Below, piece by piece: positions 9,048-17,620 of a stretch of 64,000 nt of DNA. The position numbers were made by a program, and so were the translations under genes. The notes below the pieces were generated by a model. It had not been told where the DNA came from. It searched no databases and was given only the letters and a program-made list of their open reading frames with translations. This DNA comes from Acinetobacter sp. ANC 5054 (GTDB lineage: Bacteria; Pseudomonadota; Gammaproteobacteria; Pseudomonadales; Moraxellaceae). Positions within the stretch are counted from its first letter, which is position 1; each line of letters begins with the position of its first letter. The stretch is taken from assembly GCF_002135295.1 (NCBI RefSeq), contig NZ_NEGG01000015.1, forward strand, positions 1-64,000, written 5' to 3'.

Positions 9048-9875
9048 ATGGAAATAGACAATAAATTTATAGATTTACCACATCATTCAATTTCTGCTCC
9101 AGCAGACATACAATATTTTGATATCCAAGAAAACTGGGATTTTTATTTAGATGAAATCGATGGAATGCCAGCCAGTTACTTTCTGAATTTAGCTTTAGCA
9201 CAAAAAGCTCCAATCCAGCCGTTTTCTAATTTAATTTGGATTGAACTCCAAATGAATCATTCTAGAGCAGATGGGCTATCCTCCAACGAGGAATATGATC
9301 AACTGATAAATTTAGAAGATACCCTAATTCCAGCCATAAATAAAAACAAGTTGATCGTTTTTGTTGGCCGTATAACTCATGATACAAAAAGGCGGTTTTT
9401 CTTCTACGCTGCACCACATGTTAACGTAGATCAAGCTATTCAGTCTGCCATGCAGGCGTTCCCTGATTATCACTACAGTTTTGGTAAAAAAAATGATAGC
9501 GATTGGAGCACATATTTTACAAACCTATACCCCAATGAAGTGAATTTACAAAAGATGTCTAATACTAAAGTCCTTGAAAACCTGCAAAGACATGGTGATA
9601 GTCTTGAAATTGCACGTCAAATAGATCATTGGATTTATTTTAAGTCGCTGAATGAACGTAGTAATTTTATTAATAAAGTTAAAGACCTTGGTTTTACTGT
9701 AGTTCAGCAAATGACCATAGAAGAAAAAGATAGTCATCCATATAAACTTGTAATTTCGAGAAAAGGTCATGTGGATCAATTGTCTATCGATGAATCTACA
9801 TTGGAACTATTTGAGTTAGCAAAACAAGAAAATGCACAATATAATGGGTGGGAAACGCAAGTTATTAGAAATTGA
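9048..9875 (+). CDS. DUF695 protein with C-terminal RraB-like domain
   Basis: About 275 residues. The first half (about residues 15-150) looks like DUF695, with the motif FVGRITHDTKRRFFFY. The second half (about 165-265) resembles the RraB fold (RNase E inhibitor family), with the pattern LQRHGDSLEIARQIDHWIYF and a terminal acidic segment. RraB proteins bind RNase E and alter mRNA decay; whether this one does is inference. A GTG at 9015 and an ATG at 9039 are in frame upstream, but AGGA nine bases before ATG 9048 favours 9048. It ends at a convergent terminator shared with the lipase-like gene. Confidence 0.75.
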   Translation: MEIDNKFIDLPHHSISAPADIQYFDIQENWDFYLDEIDGMPASYFLNLALAQKAPIQPFSNLIWIELQMNHSRADGLSSNEEYDQLINLEDTLIPAINKNKLIVFVGRITHDTKRRFFFYAAPHVNVDQAIQSAMQAFPDYHYSFGKKNDSDWSTYFTNLYPNEVNLQKMSNTKVLENLQRHGDSLEIARQIDHWIYFKSLNERSNFINKVKDLGFTVVQQMTIEEKDSHPYKLVISRKGHVDQLSIDESTLELFELAKQENAQYNGWETQVIRN

Positions 9876-9886
9876 TATCGCGAAAA

Positions 9887-9918
9887 ATAAAGCCTAATTA
9901 GATAAATTAGGCTTTATT
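9887..9918. terminator. Bidirectional terminator
   Basis: AATAAAGCCTAATT pairs with AAATTAGGCTTTATT between convergent genes; A/T tracts on both sides allow function in both directions. Confidence 0.8.
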
Positions 9919-9925
9919 GAGATGT

Positions 9926-11149
9926 TTAATTAGCTGGCATAAGAGTCTGCACATCTTTAACAAAATTCGTCAAATTATCTGTATAAATACTGATATGTGT
10001 AGCTGTAGGTTGTTCACGATAATCAATTTGTGTGCCCTCCTTTATATTACTAATCATAAACTTGGTTGCATCAGCGGGCACAGTTTGGTCTAACGCTCCT
10101 TGATAAATAATGATTGGGGTTTTCACTGTAGTCGTGAGGGGTTCTGACCCTGTCGTCATAAAAATTTTAATTTGTTCTAGATTTAAAAAATCTGATTGAG
10201 TCCGTCCATAGTTAGCTAAACTATTATTATTTGCTGCCGCATAAGTCATCATATCGGTTGCTATTAAATTCGTTAATGTTCCTGAACATACTGTTTCAGC
10301 TTTTGGTGCTAACGCAGCCAAATGTCCTGTGAAGACTTTGGAATAATCCACACTATTTTTATGCCCTTGCGTACCTGCAACAATTTGGGCTGTAAAACTA
10401 TCTAATGATGAATAAATTGCGGCTTGAACATTGGCTGGTTTTCCTTCCGCGACTTTCTCACCTGCTGCTAAAATCAAAGCCAAATTATTCGCAGGTGCAA
10501 TGGCGATGGTCCCCTTATAATTCATATTGGCACGTGCAGCATACTGAGCTGCGCCCAACACTGCTTGCCCACCTTGTGAATGTCCTATTGAAACCCAGTC
10601 TTTTGAAACTGATTTACCTTGACTGGTCAGGTATTTATTTGCTGCAACGATAGCATCGGTAATTGAGAAAGCTTCACTTTTGAGGTTTAAATATGGATGG
10701 TTTTCTTTGCCACCCGGTTCACCTAAGCCCTCATAGTCAGGTGCAACCACAACATAGCCTTGTGCCAAGAGCATTTGTAACAAGTATTCAGTACCTTGCA
10801 GCCCTTGTTGGCTCGGTGCACAAATATCAGCTACACCTGTCGTTCCATGTGCCCATACAACGGTTTTCCATCCTCCTGCAGGTGGTGCAGTTTTTGGTGT
10901 AAAGACCAATGTTGTTGCTTGTACGATCTTGCCGTCCACACCCAACATTTTGTAGGTCAATAATTGACTGTCTGCACTGACGGCAGGCATGTCATCTTTG
11001 CTATACGCAGTTGTAGTTACAACGGGATTTCTAATTTGGTTAATGTCTGGGTTAGTTTGGTAGCCTGCTTCATTTTTATCGTTGTCACTTCCACATGCTG
11101 CAACAAAGAGACTACCTGTCAGTAAAACGGTAATTTTAAGTGCATTCAT
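9926..11149 (-). CDS. Secreted lipase/esterase-like lipoprotein (alpha/beta hydrolase)
   Basis: A 407-residue alpha/beta hydrolase. The N-terminal hydrophobic segment ends in a lipobox (FVAAC, acylated Cys19), so the mature protein should be membrane-anchored. The nucleophile motif GHSQGG (Ser191), an oxyanion-side AHGTTG, an acid candidate in GALDQTVPAD and the late His in ATHISIY form a plausible triad. It resembles the secretory lipase/prolyl-oligopeptidase-like group. The substrate is unknown. It stands alone in the genome segment. Confidence 0.85.
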   Translation of the reverse strand: MNALKITVLLTGSLFVAACGSDNDKNEAGYQTNPDINQIRNPVVTTTAYSKDDMPAVSADSQLLTYKMLGVDGKIVQATTLVFTPKTAPPAGGWKTVVWAHGTTGVADICAPSQQGLQGTEYLLQMLLAQGYVVVAPDYEGLGEPGGKENHPYLNLKSEAFSITDAIVAANKYLTSQGKSVSKDWVSIGHSQGGQAVLGAAQYAARANMNYKGTIAIAPANNLALILAAGEKVAEGKPANVQAAIYSSLDSFTAQIVAGTQGHKNSVDYSKVFTGHLAALAPKAETVCSGTLTNLIATDMMTYAAANNNSLANYGRTQSDFLNLEQIKIFMTTGSEPLTTTVKTPIIIYQGALDQTVPADATKFMISNIKEGTQIDYREQPTATHISIYTDNLTNFVKDVQTLMPAN

Positions 11150-11868
11150 CCCTTATTCCTTCTATTGTTGTTTTCAAGTCCGACTTCAAATTAATTGCAT
11201 GGAATTTCAAACTGTTCAAGCTTAATTATGACCATTGGTCATTAGCTAAAAAATCCATTAATTTCATTCCCATAAGATTCTGATTTAATTAATTTTTTAA
11301 ATTATAAAATTACATTTTCTAACAAAATAAATAAGTTATGTGGGAAGCAATTATTCTCTTCATTTTAAGCTTCTTATTGGGCTATTTTTTCGCAGTTTAA
11401 AAGAGCACATCTCCTTTAGCAAAGTTATCTACAAACTATGCCTTCTGCACATCCCCATCAACAAAACTATTACTCAAAAACCTCCATCATTCAGACAGTG
11501 AACGAATTCGCGAACTGAAGCAATCAAGTGCAAATCAAAGTGTATTTTTAAGGTTGTTATAGCAAAGCTTTATGGAACATAAGATTGTGATTAAACAATG
11601 TCGATGTATCGTCTTAAAGTAAGACCGTATGCCCTGTTCAATTTTTGAATATCGTGATGAGCACACAGCCCGCAAATTCGTAGATCAAGAAGATGAGCTT
11701 CCTTCAGTTATATAAGGGTTTAATTTCAATAGAAGCTTTAAAAGATGATTATTTAAACATTGTACAAGCAAGCGCATCATTTAATTCAAAATAGTGTATG
11801 CATTGGTTTGTCAGCCTGTGCCTGATCATGTACATTTATTTTATACATTCAACATTGCGGAACTGGAC
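11150..11868. other. Long intergenic region with only doubtful tiny ORFs
   Basis: About 720 bases without a convincing gene. It contains a 20-codon hydrophobic ORF (11338-11400, peptide MWEAIILFILSFLLGYFFAV) without a ribosome site. It also has a 28-codon ORF (11629-11715, starting MPCSIFEYRDEH) and a stop-free stretch reading SERIRELKQSSANQ (around 11500-11565). These may be remnants of a lost gene. No RNA gene or repeat was recognised. Confidence 0.35.
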
Positions 11869-12567
11869 ATGCAAGCCATTATTCTCGACACAGAAACCCA
11901 TACATTAAATGGCCAGCCCATCGAGATTGCCTATGCTCCCATTCAGGTGTCGAATGCTAAAATAACCTTAGATAAATCAAAAATATTTGACCAATTGTAT
12001 AGCTGTGATGAAGCTATTTCTTTTGCAGCAATGGCAGTCCATCATATTTTAGAATCAGATTTGGAAGGTCAACCACACTACAGCACTTTTAAACTCCCGA
12101 GCGAAACGACTTATATTATTGGTCACAATATTGATTATGATATTCGCGCCCTAGAGAAATGTGGTGTTGATAGCACGCCTATCAAAGCGATTTGTACGCT
12201 TGCCCTTGCTCGTTTAGTTTGGCCAGATGCAGAAGCACATAATATTTCTGCTCTTATTTATATGATTACCAAAGGTAGTGAAAAAGCCCGTGAAATGATC
12301 CGTAAAGCACATCGTGCGGATATGGACATTATTTTGACTGCCAATATCTTGATGCATATCGTGCACCATTTAAAAATTAATAGCATTGAAGAATTGTATG
12401 AGGCATCTGAAGATGCCCGCATTCCACGTACAATAAATTTTGGCAAACACCGTGGTACTGCCATTGCAGAACTTCCTGCTGATTATGTGCAATGGCTGAT
12501 GCGCCAAGAAGATTTAGATCCATACTTGCGCAAAGCTTTAGAGAATTCGGCAATTACAACTTTATAA
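11869..12567 (+). CDS. ExoX-like DEDDh 3'-5' exonuclease with C-terminal DUF3820-like domain
   Basis: About 232 residues. The DEDDh exonuclease core is seen in order: Exo I ILDTETH, Exo II GHNIDYD, Exo III HRADMD. A C-terminal segment INFGKHRGTAIAELPADYVQWL resembles the small domain found after ExoX and in DUF3820 proteins. It probably degrades DNA 3'-5' in repair or recombination. An in-frame ATG at 11794 would add 25 residues with no homology in front of the first beta strand, so I place the start at 11869. It is not RNase T, which is encoded separately at 47569. Confidence 0.85.
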   Translation: MQAIILDTETHTLNGQPIEIAYAPIQVSNAKITLDKSKIFDQLYSCDEAISFAAMAVHHILESDLEGQPHYSTFKLPSETTYIIGHNIDYDIRALEKCGVDSTPIKAICTLALARLVWPDAEAHNISALIYMITKGSEKAREMIRKAHRADMDIILTANILMHIVHHLKINSIEELYEASEDARIPRTINFGKHRGTAIAELPADYVQWLMRQEDLDPYLRKALENSAITTL

Positions 12568-12657
12568 ATCTTTGATTATTTAATATTTTCTTCATATTAC
12601 TGTCATTTTCACTCAATAGGCTTGCCTTAATTCTTTCTTTAGCTTTGGAATTAAGGC

Positions 12658-13329
12658 ATGTTCAATTACCAAAAAACGGAGCTTGGTTTTCAAGTCTTAA
12701 AAGATCGTCAGCTTGCTTTAAATGCACGGCAACGCCGACTTCTGTTATTGATTGGGAGTGATGATTTTAATCAGATGCAAATTCAGCATCAGCAACGTAT
12801 TGCCGAACCAACGCTTTTAAAGCAATTGGTGGATATGCAACTCATTCAATACATTGGTGAATACACTGAACATCTGCAAAGGGAAATTACAAATGAACTA
12901 AGCTCGCCTCCAGTTGAACTAGTTATTCCAACTATAAAAGATATCCCTGCACCTGAAATAACAGATCTAAGCCAGCCTAAACACTTTGCAACATTGCAAA
13001 ATTGCTTACAAACACAATCAATTGAAGTGCAAGCAAATCACATTATTGAAGCCGATAAACATACTGAATCATCTTTGAAGATTACCTTTATTCATCAAGA
13101 TTTTGAAGAATTACAAAATTTTATGTGTAGTTATTTACAACGCTATTGCGGTTTAATGGCAAAAAAACTCATTGAGAAAATTCAGCTAAGTGATGACATT
13201 TCTCAGCTCAAAGCATGTCAGATGCAGTGGATTACCTTGCTCAATGAATCCAATATTCAACCTGCACGATTACAGCAAGCCTTACAACAAATTAATTACA
13301 GTCTAAACAATCTTCAAGTTCCTGCTTAA
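12658..13329 (+). CDS. Hypothetical protein
   Basis: A 223-residue soluble protein without signal peptide or membrane helix. It has an N-terminal helical block with LNARQRRLLLLIGSDDF, a short Pro-rich linker around residues 80-105, and a C-terminal helical block with paired cysteines. The N-terminal block looks like a winged-helix-type DNA-binding segment, but this is weak. I do not recognise the family. It precedes three more small unknown genes. Confidence 0.65.
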   Translation: MFNYQKTELGFQVLKDRQLALNARQRRLLLLIGSDDFNQMQIQHQQRIAEPTLLKQLVDMQLIQYIGEYTEHLQREITNELSSPPVELVIPTIKDIPAPEITDLSQPKHFATLQNCLQTQSIEVQANHIIEADKHTESSLKITFIHQDFEELQNFMCSYLQRYCGLMAKKLIEKIQLSDDISQLKACQMQWITLLNESNIQPARLQQALQQINYSLNNLQVPA

Positions 13330-13545
13330 CTTAGACGGTTTTCCTCACTTCTCATTCAAAAAACAACTTAATGGAGTGAGTTTATAGACCAAGAAAATTA
13401 ATTATTTTCAAAATAATTCAAATAGTTAGGATGTTTAAAACCGTATCAATAAAATTAAAATTTAGTTTTATACGACCTTAACCTAATATTTTCTAATGGC
13501 AAAATATCGCAAAAATTAAGTTAATTTATAGACTTGAGCATTCAC

Positions 13546-13902
13546 ATGTCACAAGAATTTAGTCTAGCTTTTGATCCTTTTGATCATCCTACTCAGCTGA
13601 GTAAAGTGGGTAATTGGGTGTTTACCTTTCTGAGTAGCCCTGAGGAAATGCCAGATATTCAATTGGCCATTACCAATGTGATGCCGCGACATATCAGTGA
13701 TGAACTACAGCCTCGCCGAGTGATTATTCGTAATACTGAAGACGAGAATATTTGGCAGATTGAAGTGGTCGAATGCTTTAACAGCCAGACCAATCAAGAA
13801 GTGCTTTTTCCTGCAGCTGCCCCACAATCGCAGCAGGTTTTAAAATTCATTATCGCTGAGTTTGCACGTTATGATGTAAATCTAACGCTAAATTCACTTT
13901 AA
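13546..13902 (+). CDS. Hypothetical protein
   Basis: About 118 residues, acidic, with a beta-rich core (GNWVFTFL, RRVIIRNTEDENIWQIEVVEC) and no membrane segment. A TTG four codons upstream (13534) is possible, but the ATG at 13546 is the natural start. Family and function are unknown. Confidence 0.65.
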   Translation: MSQEFSLAFDPFDHPTQLSKVGNWVFTFLSSPEEMPDIQLAITNVMPRHISDELQPRRVIIRNTEDENIWQIEVVECFNSQTNQEVLFPAAAPQSQQVLKFIIAEFARYDVNLTLNSL

Positions 13903-14068
13903 ATTTTTGCTATTTTTGAACCAAACACCATAAAGAGTTGATAAGACTCAAAAGCTTATCAATTCTTCTATTCTTATACATTAATGGATAAATACTCCAT
14001 ACATAATTTTTTACGCATACTCATATACTATATCCATGTAAAACCTTTTACCTCTTGGATAATAAAAA

Positions 14069-14362
14069 ATGAATTTAGCAAATTATTCTAATGAACAAGC
14101 ATTAATTCTATTTAATTTATATAACAGTTTAGAATTGTGTTTAGAAGCGATTGGGCGCATCCATCTTGGTCCTAAACTCATGTTAACTGATGACCCCGTT
14201 TCAGCTGATCGTATGGTGGTATCACGTTATCAATCTGGAATTTTAACCAAAGAAATTCACGTTCAAAAACAAGATGTCGAACTTGCCACAAGCAATCCTA
14301 TGACGCGCTATCAATTGTTATCTTATATTTTGAATCAATTTAAAGATGAGCATGCAGCTTAA
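14069..14362 (+). CDS. Small hypothetical protein
   Basis: A 97-residue soluble protein, mixed helix and strand, without recognisable domain. The start ATG follows a weak ribosome site (TTGGATAA region). It is followed by a convergent hairpin terminator. Unknown family. Confidence 0.6.
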   Translation: MNLANYSNEQALILFNLYNSLELCLEAIGRIHLGPKLMLTDDPVSADRMVVSRYQSGILTKEIHVQKQDVELATSNPMTRYQLLSYILNQFKDEHAA

Positions 14363-14390
14363 GCTCTATGCTTTAAGCTAAACAAAATAA

Positions 14391-14417
14391 AAAAACTCAC
14401 CAAAAGTGAGTTTTTTT
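14391..14417. terminator. Bidirectional terminator
   Basis: ACTCAC and GTGAGT pair around CAAAA, flanked by A and T runs on the two sides, between convergent small genes. Confidence 0.7.
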
Positions 14418-14433
14418 ATTTAAATGAGTTTGA

Positions 14434-14646
14434 TTATGCTTCTAGCAGCTTGTAGATGCTGTCGGATTTTTGACTTTCAAATAATAATTCAATACTAGGT
14501 AGAATAATTTCACCCTCTACCACAATATGTTCAATGCGATGAAATAGTGCTCTTGAATCTTCTTCAGCAGGATTGCGAACAAGAGCTTGTGCATTGTAGA
14601 CCTGACTAAATTGGTCCTTCACTTTAATATCAATCATTTGAGACAT
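14434..14646 (-). CDS. Small hypothetical protein
   Basis: A 70-residue acidic protein starting MSQMIDIKVKDQF, without signal or membrane segment. It converges on the 97-residue gene. No family was recognised; it is supported by reasonable coding composition, a clear terminator and lack of overlap. Confidence 0.55.
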   Translation of the reverse strand: MSQMIDIKVKDQFSQVYNAQALVRNPAEEDSRALFHRIEHIVVEGEIILPSIELLFESQKSDSIYKLLEA

Positions 14647-14833
14647 AACAATTTCTCTACTTGTTTTAATAATTGCAGTTTTTATAGCACATCTTGGGCA
14701 AACTGCTTACTTTGTAAATGTTAGATTTCTTGGCAATGTAAACTTTTTTTACATATGTAAATATATATCAATAAGATAGTTAAAACAGTTTTTAATTGTT
14801 TGACAAAAAAACAATATTTTAATGATTTGAAAC

Positions 14834-14991
14834 ATAAAAAAGCCCACATTTCTGCGGGCTCTGTGTTGGAAGGCTAGTGCTGATTTCTTGTCTGCAATAC
14901 TCTAAATTTTCATTTAAAATATTACGAAACTCAACGAGCTGTCATTGATCCGTCCAACTTAGTAGTAGCGTCTTTTGTTATGACCTACTGT
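14834..14991 (-). ncRNA. Candidate small RNA with its own promoter and terminator
   Basis: On the minus strand a promoter-like pair TTGGCA (15025-15020) and TATATT (15003-14998), spaced 16 bases, lies about 130 bases before an intrinsic terminator. The terminator is AGCCCGCAGAAATGTGGGCT with a T run, at 14860-14835. The predicted transcript is about 155 bases with no convincing ORF. A possible 5' hairpin uses AGTAG and CTACT. It sits in an otherwise empty 675-base gap beside a broken integrase. Ends are estimates. Confidence 0.5.
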
Positions 14992-14997
14992 GATTTC

Positions 14998-15025
14998 AAT
15001 ATAGCATTGTTTTTATGCTTGCCAA
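14998..15025 (-). promoter_or_regulatory. Sigma70-like promoter of the candidate small RNA
   Basis: -35 TTGGCA and -10 TATATT with a 16-base spacer, read on the minus strand. There is no other gene start for it to serve. Confidence 0.45.
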
Positions 15026-15322
15026 GTCATACTGACACTTCAACACATTTGATCAAATAAAATACAATTGAATTTTTTTTGAAATAGTAGATCATAGCTA
15101 CGTGCAACCAAGTTCAATACACTAAGCCCATGATTAGATAAAAATTCATTAAACTCACGTATTTTCTAGAGCATAAAACCAATCATTTATTTTTTCTTCA
15201 TCTGTTCCACTCGCAGAACTTTTTTAATGATCGATATTTAATTACACCAGCTTTTTATGATGCATTTTAAAACTGAGTGATTTAGGAAAAATAAGCCATA
15301 AAAAAAGCTCTTGTAATTAACA
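15026..15322. other. Intergenic stretch before the integrase remnant
   Basis: About 300 AT-rich bases in which the missing N-terminal part of the integrase would be expected. I could not read any integrase-like sequence in it, and no tRNA or attachment-site copy was recognised. Confidence 0.35.
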
Positions 15323-15902
15323 GTGGCTGGGGTTATCCAGCATCTAAGACAAAAAACGGAATTTCACCTAAAAGCTTTAGAATTTGCTATTTCAACAGCC
15401 TATCGTTCTGGCGAGGTCTTTGGGGCTACATGGCAAGAAATCGATTTTAAGAATAAAGTTTGGATCATTCCTAAAGAAAGGATGAAAGCAGAAAAAGAAC
15501 ACCGCGTTCCCCTATCCGAACAAACCATTAGTTTGCTTGAATCAATTCAAGAATATACTCAACCTCAAGACTTCATTTTCCCTGCTCCCAGCAGTGGTGA
15601 AATGCTTTCAGATATGTCCTTAACCACCTTGATCAAACGCATGCATGAACAGAAGTTTAAAGAAAATAGCTTAGGCTATATTGATCCTACACAAAATCGA
15701 ATGATTACAACGCACAGTTTCCGTTCTACATTCCGTGACTGGTCAGCAGATAAAAACGAATTATCCTCGTGAAGTTTGTGAACATGTACTTGCGCATAAA
15801 TTACTAAATGAAGTTGAGGCAGCCTATTTAAGTGGGGCTTATCTCGAAAAACGTAAATCATTAATGACCGATTGGGCTAGCTTTTGTAAAAAATATAATT
15901 GA
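15323..15902 (+). pseudogene. Phage/island tyrosine integrase remnant
   Basis: The catalytic C-terminal half of a P4-type tyrosine recombinase. The first catalytic Arg is in TAYRSGEVFGATWQEID, the His-x-x-Arg box is THSFRSTFRDW, and the final His and Tyr are in LAHKLLNEVEAAYLSG. The reading frame breaks after SADK: an extra A in the AAAA run near 15750-15755 gives an early stop at 15772. The correct continuation (TNYPREVCEHVLAH) is in another frame to 15902. The N-terminal core-binding part is absent, and a stop lies just before the GTG at 15323. The gene cannot be functional. Confidence 0.85.
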
Positions 15903-16196
15903 TATAATCTCTGCCTTTAAAGACAGAAGCATTGTTAATTTTCTTAAATTAAAATCACTTAAAATGATTTACAGATGCGTATCTGAGTAAGTTTGATCGT
16001 GGCCTTGTTTACCTTTAAGCTGTACATACCATTACGCAACAAGATCAAACCAAATTAAAATCTTTCCCTAGATTGATTAAGGTTCGTTTAAAAAACGATT
16101 ACTTCGTTGTACGATAACTTTTAGGTGCAAGCTTCTTTATTTAAGAATTATATTGTGAAATATTCCTTTAGATATATAGGTTTGCGCAACAAAGCC
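15903..16196. mobile_element. Probable insertion-sequence end
   Basis: The stretch holds no gene. It ends at TTTGCGCAACAAAGCC (16181-16196). Reversed, this is GGCTTTGTTGCGCAAA, an IS5-group-like terminal repeat that matches the end at 31923-31938 in 15 of 16 bases. The terminal base abuts the stop codon of the efflux channel gene. No transposase is left. Confidence 0.4.
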
Positions 16197-17602
16197 TATC
16201 TTAAGTAAACTCTTCCTCCCAAAGCTGCAATCAATTGTGCCGTATTATTTAACTGAAACTGCTTTAATTGCAAAGTTGCTTGTTCAGCCTGTAATCTTAG
16301 ATTTTGTGCTGAGATCACCTCTAAATAGCTCACTAAACCTGCGTTATAGCGTCGCATTGCCACTTTTTCATTTTCAGTTGCCAACTCAAATAATCTAGTT
16401 TGTTCACTTTGTTGCTGTTTAAAACTTGATGCTTCTAACAAAGCATCTTCGACATCTTTCCAACCCGTTAATATGGATTGTTTATAAGCTGCTAATTTTT
16501 CTGCATAATGAGCTTGTGCCTGTGCAATTTCTGCTTCTCTTTTACCACCATCAAAAATAATGGCTGCGGCTTGTAAACCTGTAGACCATAAGTATTGTGG
16601 TGATTGGAACAAATGCCCAAAAATTTGACTATTTAAGCTTCCATTTAAACCAATCGTGACATTAGGTAGCCATGCTGTTTGTGCTAAACCCAATTCAGCA
16701 TGCGTTACAGCCAGTTCACGTTCTGCACGAATCACATCAGGACGTTGTACTAATAATCGACTCGGAAGCTGTGTAGGCAGGTGTGGCACTGTTAATGCCT
16801 GTTTTTGTTTAGCCAATTGAAACTGAGCAACACTTTTACCTTGCAAAACTGCTAGAATATTTTCTTGTAAATTGCGATCTCGAGTTGTTTCTATCAGTTG
16901 GATTTGTACTTGCTTTAATTGAGTTTCTGCTTGTATGACATCTGCACGAGCAATCATGCCAGCATTGTATTGATTCTTTAAAATTTGAACCGAACGCACA
17001 TAACTTTTTTGCGTTTGTTCTAGCACATTAGACTGTGCATCCAGTACACGAATATTCCAATAAGCATCTGTGGCTAAAAGTTGCTGATTTAATTTAACGG
17101 CATCTAAATCAGCTTGATTGGCTTCTAGATTGGCTTGTTGCCCTTCGATGGCTTTCGCCACTCGCCCCCAGACATCTGGTACCCAACTGGCTTGCACACC
17201 CAACTCAAATTGGCTACTTGCTGAGGTATTTTTGGCACCATTACGTTTTGCAGCACCATTTGCAGTGATATTAGGTAGACGATTGGCACGCTGTATCTCA
17301 AGCAATGCTTGTGCTTGCTGATAACGTGCTTCCGCTTGTTTTAAGGTTAAATTTTCTTGATTCAATTGCTGCATCAAGTGGCTTAAAACAGGATCTTGGT
17401 AAATATCCCACCATTGCCCAGCAGGAATTTGAATGGTTGAGGTTGGTGTCCAGTTTAAATCTGAATATTTGTATTGATCATCTGCTTGTACAATCGGAAT
17501 TTTATATTCAGGTGGCTGCCGTACTGCATGCGAACTGCACGCAGTTAAAATGAGTATGCAACTTAGGCTCATCACATTTTTATACATTAAACTCTGCATC
17601 AT
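16196..17602 (-). CDS. Outer-membrane efflux channel lipoprotein (OprM/NodT family)
   Basis: A 468-residue TolC-type channel for a tripartite pump. The signal ends in a lipobox (ILTAC) and is followed by the two repeated OEP domains with long coiled-coil segments. It is the last gene of the RND operon, starting 18 bases after the second pump gene. The ATG at 17599 has slightly better spacing from AGGAAAT. The stop TAG is formed at the junction with an insertion-sequence end, so the last residues (VYLR) may not be ancestral. The conserved C-terminal ALGG is still present. Confidence 0.9.
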   Translation of the reverse strand: MMQSLMYKNVMSLSCILILTACSSHAVRQPPEYKIPIVQADDQYKYSDLNWTPTSTIQIPAGQWWDIYQDPVLSHLMQQLNQENLTLKQAEARYQQAQALLEIQRANRLPNITANGAAKRNGAKNTSASSQFELGVQASWVPDVWGRVAKAIEGQQANLEANQADLDAVKLNQQLLATDAYWNIRVLDAQSNVLEQTQKSYVRSVQILKNQYNAGMIARADVIQAETQLKQVQIQLIETTRDRNLQENILAVLQGKSVAQFQLAKQKQALTVPHLPTQLPSRLLVQRPDVIRAERELAVTHAELGLAQTAWLPNVTIGLNGSLNSQIFGHLFQSPQYLWSTGLQAAAIIFDGGKREAEIAQAQAHYAEKLAAYKQSILTGWKDVEDALLEASSFKQQQSEQTRLFELATENEKVAMRRYNAGLVSYLEVISAQNLRLQAEQATLQLKQFQLNNTAQLIAALGGRVYLR

Positions 17603-17620
17603 ATTTCCTATTTACCTAAA

